64,000 bases of DNA from Moniliella sp. 'wahieum' (lineage: Eukaryota > Basidiomycota > Moniliellomycetes > Moniliellales > Moniliellaceae): contig RSEE01000045.1 in NCBI GenBank assembly GCA_003971905.1, positions 186,001 to 250,000 of the forward strand. The letters run 5' to 3'. Position 1 is the first letter of the stretch; each line of letters starts with the position of its first letter. Under the pieces are notes generated by a model. The model saw only the letters and a list, made by a program, of their open reading frames with translations, had not been told where the DNA came from and did no database searches. Below, in pieces: positions 57,420-64,000 of the stretch. A program made the translations under genes and the position numbers.

Positions 57420-57481
57420 AGGTGAGCGATGCGACCGGTGATCGGTGTCCGGTGGCCGGTGGCCGGTGGCCGGCGACCTCA
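57420..57481. repeat. CCGGT heptamer array with G at every seventh base
   Basis: ACCGGT at 57434, ATCGGT at 57441, TCCGGT at 57448, GCCGGT at 57455 and 57462, and GCCGGC at 57469 follow each other in register. G stands at 57426, 57433, 57440, 57447, 57454, 57461, 57468 and 57475. Confidence 0.9.
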
Positions 57482-57542
57482 GGGGGTGCGCCTCAGGCTG
57501 AGGCCCCTCACCGGTCACGGTCACCAGCCACACTGACCAATC

Positions 57543-57577
57543 GAGGTTCGAGGTTGGGCGTTGGACGCTGGGCACGG
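57543..57577. repeat. GAGGTTC/GGCGTTG heptamer array
   Basis: The five units are GAGGTTC (57543), GAGGTTG (57550), GGCGTTG (57557), GACGCTG (57564) and GGCACGG (57571), each starting with G. The palindromic character is largely lost but the register is intact. Confidence 0.75.
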
Positions 57578-58051
57578 CGCCAACGTAGACGTCATACGCG
57601 TCATATACCTACACCACCAGTCACTGCTAGTACCTAGCGACGGTCACTTGTTCATGTTACCACATCTCGACTTGGCATCCGCCTAGGTAGAGGCTTGTAC
57701 AGGCCGGAGCGGAGGCAAGCCCAAAGCACAAGGCCACGGCCGCCATGCCCAAACCAAATTGCTGCTATTGGATCCAGCGACCCAACGGAAGCCATGCAGG
57801 TCATCATCATTCATCATCCATCATGGGGCCAGGAGGTACGTCTGGTGTCGTGTGCCTTATTGTGGCTTCTTGAGATTAGAAGAACGCATCTTCCTCTAAC
57901 GTCTATAACATTACTCAGCCGCTCAATACCAAATAGGCGCTGTGCCTCAGGGCCCAGCGCGCCCAGCGCGCTCAGCCTCAGTCTGCCTCAGCGCCTCGGC
58001 GCCACAGCGCGTTCAACGACACACCGCTTGTGACCGTGACCGGCCCCTCTT

Positions 58052-58086
58052 CAAGCTTCAAGCTGCAAACTTCAAGCTTCAAGGAT
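58052..58086. repeat. CAAGCTT heptamer array
   Basis: The units are CAAGCTT (58052), CAAGCTG (58059), CAAACTT (58066), CAAGCTT (58073) and CAAGGAT (58080), with C at each step. Confidence 0.88.
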
Positions 58087-58260
58087 CGATGATTCCATGA
58101 TAAATACTAGTCACACTGAGAGTGCTCCGCAATTGCCAACATCGCCAATTGCTACCAAATTCAATTGTAGTGTAGTATTACAGGGCGCACGCTGTATGGG
58201 CGCTGGGCGCTGGGTCCTAGCCAACGAACAACCGCATCCCCTAGGCCTTGAAGAAACTGA

Positions 58261-58302
58261 CTTAGACCTTAGGCCCTTGGCGCTTAGCCCCTAGCCCCTA
58301 GC
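58261..58302. repeat. CTTAG/CTAG heptamer array
   Basis: Six consecutive 7-mers end in C: CTTAGAC (58261), CTTAGGC (58268), CCTTGGC (58275), GCTTAGC (58282), CCCTAGC (58289) and CCCTAGC (58296). Two CGCTGGG units lie at 58201 and, one step earlier or later, in the same style. Confidence 0.85.
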
Positions 58303-58688
58303 CAGCCCGTAGCACCTTAACCCTTCGCGCGTTAGCGCTTAGCCCTTATAGCCCTTATAATAATAGTGGTCAGCGCTGAGGCTCAGCGGCTACGTCACCC
58401 GTTACTAGTTACTAGCTTATTGCCCCATGTCCCGCTGCATTCTGCATCACGCGTGACGTCACTCGTATCATGCATGGAAAAACGGGTCGCCAGGGCTGTG
58501 CGCTCCTGTGCGACAGATAGGGGCCGAGCGGTGAGCGGCTGAACGCTGATAGCTTCTGGCGCACCCTGTCGCATGTGTCCCATATCACGGGCGCGATCAT
58601 CGATCATCGACCAACCCCACTCCGCCACCGAGGTGGTGAGGCTCTGGCAGTGTTCTGGCGCTGTCGCTAGAGAAGCCTGATATGGGCA

Positions 58689-58723
58689 GCCTGAGAGCTG
58701 AGTGCTTGGAAGCTTGAAGCTTG
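58689..58723. repeat. AAGCTT/AGCTGA heptamer array
   Basis: GCCTGA (58689), AGCTGA (58696), TGCTTG (58703), AAGCTT (58710) and AAGCTT (58717) are each followed by G. Confidence 0.85.
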
Positions 58724-59235
58724 AGAACGGCCCATGATTAATTCCGATAGATATGCTGCGCACCAACGGACATCTCAGCGGGCGCAAGGGCTGGCGCAGT
58801 GCTGGCCCAAACTGCAATTCAAATGTGCGCCCTCCTGATCCCACCGGAGAGCGGCCCCTGCCCAGAGTATCAAAACTGTAACGCCGCACTGCGTCAGTGT
58901 CGAGATGTCCCGAGGACCATGAAATTCCCGCCCGCACAGGGCCAGTGAACCGCCGTCTTCCCTCGCCGCAGAGGGCGCCCGCCGTTCACAAACGCCCAGT
59001 CGGCGTGCCGCTGCTGCTGTCCTGCCCACTTTTTGCAAGCAAACTCTGTGGCTGGCCCGGTTCGACTGGCTGCACCCAACCCCCTTTAGCGCCTCTCAGA
59101 TCTCCCCAACGCCATCTCCATCCCCATCACCACCATCCCTCCGTCTTGTGGACACCATACAAGCATAAGCACTGTTGCGCCACACTGCCTGCGCTACTCC
59201 AGCTTCCTCTACCTCTTCATTTCCTCACCCACAAC

Positions 59236-60830
59236 ATGGCCGACACGTGTATACCGCAGGGGCCGAGAATGACCGGTCTCTCACGCCTCGTGCCGACGAG
59301 CACTCCTACTTTGAAGGAAGAGAAGATGATTTCGGAGGACTACAATGGCGTCGTGTCCTCGGATGACTACAACGGGGAAGAAGTTTCTCTCAAGACCGTC
59401 TCCTGGTCGGATGGCACTTCTACTCATTGTGACTGCCATTGCGTTGGGTGCTCTCTCTCTACCAGATGCCTACTCAAGTTGGGTTGCCCGCGGTTGTCGT
59501 GCTGACTGTGACCATTGGCCTCATCACATTTACCACTGATCTTTGGGACAAGTATGCAACAAAGAATGGGACATCGAGGCCTCCATTATTCCGACATTGG
59601 CTACCTTATGTGGGGCAAGGGGCCGCGAGGTCATCGGTGCCGCCTTTGTCCTCTTCCTTATCCTCGTCACCGGGTCCATGCCCTGACAGGTTCGATTGCG
59701 CTCGACACAATCTCTGACGGGCGTGCTTGCACATGGTCTGGTCGATTGTGTCTGCGGTGGTTCTGGTACGCTGTTTATCCTTACTTCCTCATTGCGCGCT
59801 GACTGCGCTAAAGCCTCTTGCCTCTAGTTTGTCCTCTCCCTACCCACCACTTTCGAAAAGGTTTCTTTGCTCGGCATCATCGATTTCATCAGTATCATCG
59901 CGCTATTCTCATCACCATGATTGCAACTGGCATTCGCGCTCACAATGGGCCCGGCGGTCTCGACGGGGTAAATGGCGCAACACTGCCCCTCCTGGCACGA
60001 GTTTCTCCGACGCGTTTAACGCTGTAACGGACATTGTCTTTGCCTTCTCATTTGCGTGTGCAGCCCAGTTTCCAAGATGAAATGCGCAAGCCGGAGGAGT
60101 ACATGAAGTCGACTGGACCCTTGGTTGCCGAGATTTTCATCTACACATTGACTGGTTCGATTGTGTACGTGTTGTTGGTGGCGACGTTCAGTCCCCTGCG
60201 CTGCTCTGCTGGCCATACTGTCTCGCGTGTTGCCTTTGGTTGTCGCGATTCCTGTCATTTTCATCTCTGGTGCAATCACACCACCACTGCCGTCGTTACA
60301 TTCACCTCCGTGCTTTAAGAACACTCCCCATCGTTACATCAAACACCCTTTGGTATCGCCACTTGGGTCGCGCTCTGTGCTTGCTCACTGTCATTTCTTG
60401 GGTCATTGTACGTACCAGAGAAACCCGTCTTGCTTCTGCTCACATTCTAACCCTTTTCTCAGGCCGAAGCTATTCCCTTCTTCTCCTCTCTCCTTTCAGT
60501 CATTTCGAGTTTCTTGATCTCGGCCTTTACGCTTATCTCCCACCGCGTACGTGTCCTCTGCTGTGCACCCGTCCGTCTTGTCCATACTAATTCTGTTTGC
60601 TGGCAGTGATGTACTTCATCTTGCTCAAGGAGGGCAAGTGGAACGCCAACAGGAAGAACATTTGTTGTCGATCGCGAAATTGCTGATCATCCTGCTGGGT
60701 CTGTCGTCTGGGTGCGGGTATGTACTCTGCGGCCGAGAGCATCAAGGAAGGCTACGACGGGACGTCGGTGGGCCATCCCTTCAGTGCAAAGGGGCGTGAA
60801 GGAGACCCTAAGAGGTCTTTCGAGCCTTAA
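59236..60830 (+). CDS. Amino acid transporter, Aa_trans family (second copy type)
   Basis: This is a second AAAP-family amino acid permease, of the fungal neutral amino acid type (Mtr-like), and not a copy of the one at 16 kb. After a soluble N-terminus (MADTCIPQ..., then DDYNGEEVSLKTVSWS) the first helix reads RMALLLIVTAIALGALSLPD and the second VVVLTVTIGLITF. Later family segments include IGYLMWGK, VIGAAFVLFLILVTGS, TTFEKVSLLGIIDFISII, SFSDAFNAVTDIVFAFSFA, FQDEMRKPEEYMKSTG and the C-terminal EGYDGTSVGHPFS. Several short introns and at least eight frame breaks make the exon map uncertain; the breaks are at homopolymers as elsewhere. The end at 60830 is one of two possible stops; the other is at 60797-60799. 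Confidence 0.78.
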
Positions 60831-61225
60831 AAAGCCGATTGGAGGAACATTTCCTGACGACCATCACAATACGTTGGGTTGGCATAGAGATCCCTATACA
60901 GGTAGAGTATAGCAGATCGACCGAGGAAATGAGCAGCTTAAAGCGTAACATCACAATAGGTGAACAGCTGGGACGAGGTCTGTAAACAAGCTTGATCGTT
61001 TGCCTTGTTTTGGTGCGTGCATTTTGGGCTGCTTATTTCTCCACCCAATTTCAGTTCGGCGCCTGTGAGACATGTGAGGTGCTTTCTCCGTCTCGTTCGC
61101 TCGTTCGCTCTCGTTACGTTGCCCCCTGCCTGCAGTGCGCCCTCTAGTCTACTCAGCTGCACAACCATTTATCAAGTGCGACACTTGAAGCTTGAATGTT
61201 GTCCTCAGACCGCCACACCGTGGTA

Positions 61226-61333
61226 GGGCGTTGCGCCCCACTTCCATAGGGGGTCCAGAGGTGGGACCCACCCCTGTAGGTTAGGGTACCTAACCCTTGG
61301 ACGGCCAATCGGGAGCAACATACTAGGGTATGT
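61226..61333. repeat. Cluster of four short perfect hairpins
   Basis: GGGCG-TTG-CGCCC (61226-61238), GTGGG-A-CCCAC (61261-61271), GGTTAGG-GTA-CCTAACC (61279-61295) and ACATAC-TAGG-GTATGT (61318-61333) follow each other within 108 bp, all with perfect stems and loops of 1-4 bases. Confidence 0.85.
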
Positions 61334-61989
61334 CCCAACCTCAGATCCTGGTCGAACCGAGCGGGTGTAGAGGCGCAGGAGAGACCCTCTAGTTTGAGTG
61401 GCTGTGCCTGTGTGGCTGAGACGGCCTGAGGCCCCTGAAGCCCGCAGCCCGCAGCTCAGATCCACCGAGTAGGAACAGCGTACCTATAGGTCGTCGCCCG
61501 TGAGGGGGGTCCACAGGAGCTCAGGGGTAGGGTAGTGGGTAGCTGAGCTGTAGCATGTAATAGGCGGAATCAGACGGCGTCCTACTAATGAGAAGCAAGC
61601 GCTTGAGAGTAAATCCGCGGCTAGCAGTGTAATCAACGTGAGTCATAAATTCGTAAGCATGGTAGAAGGTGGAAGAGGGAGGAATGGAAACATTGGAACG
61701 AGGACTAAGGACCACAGCTAGCAAGCCTTAGACATGATGCACGACTAGCTCATGACTGCAACAAGCAACAGGGTCGATCAGAGCACCACTGTGGTCGAGG
61801 TGTCGACGCATGCTCAGCGCGGCTGTTGGCTGTTGTGAGTGGCACTGCCCTCGTTAGAGATTTGTTGTAGGCGTAGCCTGCGCCCCGCGTCCTAACCGTA
61901 GCGCCTCCACATTGTTTCAATTGTATAAGTCGCTCGTGTAGTAGACACCGCTGGCGCATTCCTTTGTTCTTCCCTACCACCACCTCTTC

Positions 61990-62010
61990 GCTCAACGCTC
62001 AACGCTCAAC
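61990..62010. repeat. GCTCAAC heptamer triplet
   Basis: GCTCAAC at 61990, 61997 and 62004 is perfect. Confidence 0.9.
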
Positions 62011-62622
62011 TCGTTACCTCGTTCTCGCTCACCTGCTTCTGGTAGCTCAGACCGCGCCGTCTTCCTGCTGTAGTACGTTGCTACACGGCGGCGGAATATT
62101 ATACGTTTGGTGCAGCAGCGTATATTGGGAGCGACGCAAGGATACCAGACCGCAAACGAGACACGCCGCATCAGTCTCTTCGGTGCAGACCTGGCGGATA
62201 CAGCGGGAGAGAGAGAGAGAGGAGTATCGAGCAAAACGGGAGCGAGATACAGGTGGTGGTAAGGCAAATGCAAGCGATGCTACAAGAAGAAAAGAAACCC
62301 CTTCTGAGTAGGTAAGCTAACTGAAGACTCCAGACCTAGCCAGCCACGTGGCAACAGATTGACCCAAGGATCCTCGATTGGGCCCCAGCATCCACTTACC
62401 GCATATCTTCTCTCCATTCATACACTTGAGGAAAACGCAGACGGCGAAGGGTCCTGGGAGATGAGTGAGACTACATACACCTGATGCACACTGCAGGGGA
62501 ATGGGCAACAGAACCGGCTTATACCAATGCATCTACAAGGGAGCCAATCACTATGCGATTCAATTTGGTTGTATCGCACGCAGACAGGTCCCGCGCAATG
62601 TCGCCAAATCACTGGCATTTAC

Positions 62623-64000
62623 CTAGCAGTGCCGTCGCCCGCACCCGGCGGAGGGCGGTGGCGGGTTGTCGTCCTTCTTGTCTTTCTTCTCGGGCTGGTC
62701 CACCCCCATGCGCTCATCCGGATCGTCCCCATCCTCCTCGTCCATCTCCATCGCACGCGCAATGGCCAGTGCATCCTCGGGTGAGATTTCCGAGTCGTCG
62801 AGCACTGTCTCTGCCGCGGCAGCATCCGCTGCATTCCCCCCTGGAGCCGCATCGCCGAAGCAGGACGTTGGTCAGGAGGCGCACTGCCCGCGTCAACGCA
62901 AGGTCCATCTCGACCAATGGCTCGCTTGGTTTGCGGTCAATCAGCAGCACAATTCCGCCGCCGGAAGTAATCGCACGAGCGCCGAGGATCGCACGCGCTT
63001 CCTCGCCCGGAGCGGGCGTTTTACGCTCCTCCTTTTTGTCGCCGGCATTGGATGCAGGCCTGGGCGTGGCCCGGCCCGAGGCGCTGGGGGTCTCCCCAAT
63101 ATCCAGTAGCCGACGGTTGGCCAGGATCGAGCTGATGTCATAGACATCGTTCTCGTCGCTTGCCAAGCTGCGGATGGGGGCAAAACGGCCGTTCGGAGGG
63201 GAAAAGAAACAACTTGGCCTGAGCTGGAGTGACACGCGAATAGTTGTGCAGCACTTCAAACGAAGATTCGGGCTTGCGCTTCTTGCTGGTCCGCCCCGTC
63301 CTCTTTCTTTCAAACACCATCTTCCCCGCTTGCGCCGTCGGCGGCCGCGTCGTCAACTTCCATTTCGTCTCCGCCTTCCTCAATGCGACGGGCCTTGTCC
63401 TTGGTCCGCTGGCGAGCTTGCGCCTTAGCCGTCGTGGACAGCACAGCCACCTCAACCTTCTGGGCGCGCTTCTGAACAGGGGGTTGGTAGGCGCCGGGTA
63501 GGCGAACAGACTCGGACGCACATTCGAGATGAACTTAAGTCTGGCACGCGCAGTCACGCGTCAAGCCAATCAACGGCGTAGGGGTAAATGCAAGGGAAGC
63601 GAAGTGAGCCAAAGGGAACCAGTACCAGAACTGGGTAAAGAGGGCCATGGATACAATCGCCGGCATGTTGTTGGACCCCGCCGCGGGACTGAAGAGAGAT
63701 GGTCATGTTCCGTCTCCGGCATCCAAAATACCCGAGGGCGAGAACCGCGCCAAACTTGGCCAATTTTCTCGGTTGTCGGACAAGATTTTGGAAATGTTTT
63801 CCTCGCTGTCGCCACAGCCGGGTTGAGCGCTTCATTCTGTTGGATAAGCACCATCGACAAGGCAATGCAGGCCCCCTGCCGGACGAAGTCGGTCGGGTCT
63901 TTGGTCATGGCTCGAGCAACGCCACTGCTTCGGCCAAGCCAGTGCCAGCACATGCAATGCCCAGTGCCAGGGTCGCACCATAACGAACGTGCGGGTTAAA
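62623..64000 (-). CDS. RPN2: 26S proteasome regulatory subunit Rpn2 (C-terminal part, runs off the edge)
   Basis: Rpn2 is a large scaffold of the 19S lid/base interface; it docks the ubiquitin receptor Rpn13. Only the C-terminal 430 or so residues are in the window; the gene continues beyond 64000. From the right edge come proteasome/cyclosome repeats ([36 protein letters not shown]), the strongly conserved MTISLQSR, then [17 protein letters not shown] sequence, [15 protein letters not shown], an acidic and lysine-rich linker, [28 protein letters not shown] and [10 protein letters not shown], as in other Rpn2 proteins. The tail after that is unusual: [19 protein letters not shown], then a [15 protein letters not shown] stretch and PPPPSAG before the stop at 62623. 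Frame breaks lie near 63840, 63690, 63555, 63330, 63190 and 62870. Confidence 0.9.

Larger units (their letters stand above)
53243..59235. other. 6-kb gene-free region with heptamers and a compositional island
   Basis: I find no supported gene. The left part has a 100-codon minus-strand frame at 53722-54024 with no known motif. 54343-54381 and 56.8-58.8 kb carry many heptamer-register repeats. Between them lies a purine-skewed block (about 54.4-56.3 kb) unlike the flanks. The right end is the promoter side of the second transporter. Confidence 0.5.
60831..62622. other. Intergenic region with a hairpin cluster and heptamers
   Basis: I see no supported gene. A run of short perfect hairpins lies at 61226-61333, and three GCTCAAC units at 61990-62010. 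The part next to 62622 is the 3' side of RPN2. Confidence 0.5.

Noticed and set aside
25067..58723. Arrays as cloned restriction sites or synthetic linkers
   Set aside because: AAGCTT, ACTAGT, ATGCAT and AGATCT are common cloning sites, but they occur dispersed over more than 30 kb, decay gradually, include many non-site hexamers and are not next to vector sequence.
61380..61440. Possible tRNA-like TGGCTGAGACGGCC and nearby GGTCGAACC
   Set aside because: The pieces resemble a Leu/Ser tRNA D-arm and T-arm, but the order is wrong, there is no acceptor stem and no anticodon arm can be folded between them.
1262..63840. Programmed frameshifting or an altered genetic code
   Set aside because: Breaks go in various directions at varied places with no slippery-site pattern, and the MFS and DUF3445 genes read cleanly with the standard code.

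Overview
The window is nuclear DNA of a fungus, most likely a basidiomycete. The evidence is short spliceosomal introns (about 45-95 nt, usually GTACGT or GTGAGT at the 5' end, a CTAAC/CTGAC-like branch site and YAG at the 3' end), GC-rich coding regions with proline- and alanine-rich low complexity, and the gene set: a Zn2Cys6 regulator, Esf2, an ING/Yng2-type reader, SNF5/Sfh1, an Oxr1-type TLDc protein and Sec63. I cannot fix the order; Tremellomycetes or Ustilaginomycotina would both fit.

Layout. 1.3-13.5 kb is gene-dense: an RRM/SR-like RNA-binding protein, the farnesyl/geranylgeranyltransferase alpha subunit (Ram2), the repair protein Rad7, an unrecognised coiled-coil protein, Esf2, and a protein that looks like eIF4A stripped of its catalytic motifs. 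13.5-27.5 kb is sparse: a vacuolar-type amino acid transporter, a probable reverse-transcriptase relic, an ING-family PHD protein and then about 6 kb without a gene. 27.5-53.2 kb is dense again: an MFS transporter, Sec63, a heme-dependent N-demethylase-like protein, a Zn2Cys6 regulator, an orphan tail-anchored protein, FAD synthase, SNF5/Sfh1, a PI-PLC-like phosphodiesterase, an orphan with GG-SS-LF motifs, Rab GDI and an Oxr1-like protein. 53.2-59.2 kb is gene-free and holds a compositionally odd block at about 54.4-56.3 kb. A second amino acid transporter (59.2-60.8 kb) and the C-terminal part of proteasome subunit Rpn2 (to the right edge) close the window. Most genes are housekeeping genes in divergent, convergent or tandem arrangement. 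I see no biosynthetic cluster, CRISPR array, rRNA gene or convincing tRNA gene.

Two things matter most to a reader. First, nearly every long gene is broken by one- or two-base losses, mostly in short homopolymers, while introns, frames between breaks and conserved motifs survive. This looks like an insufficiently polished long-read assembly rather than pseudogenes, so the coordinates below are gene spans and not clean open frames. Second, the intergenic DNA is full of an unusual structure: 6-bp palindromes or near-palindromes (AAGCTT, ATGCAT, ACTAGT, AACGTT, AGATCT, ACATGT, ACCGGT, ATCGAT, AGTACT) laid out in a strict 7-bp register, one constant spacer base apart. Different palindromes share one register within one array. 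I know no named element with this architecture, and it is the best candidate here for something undescribed.
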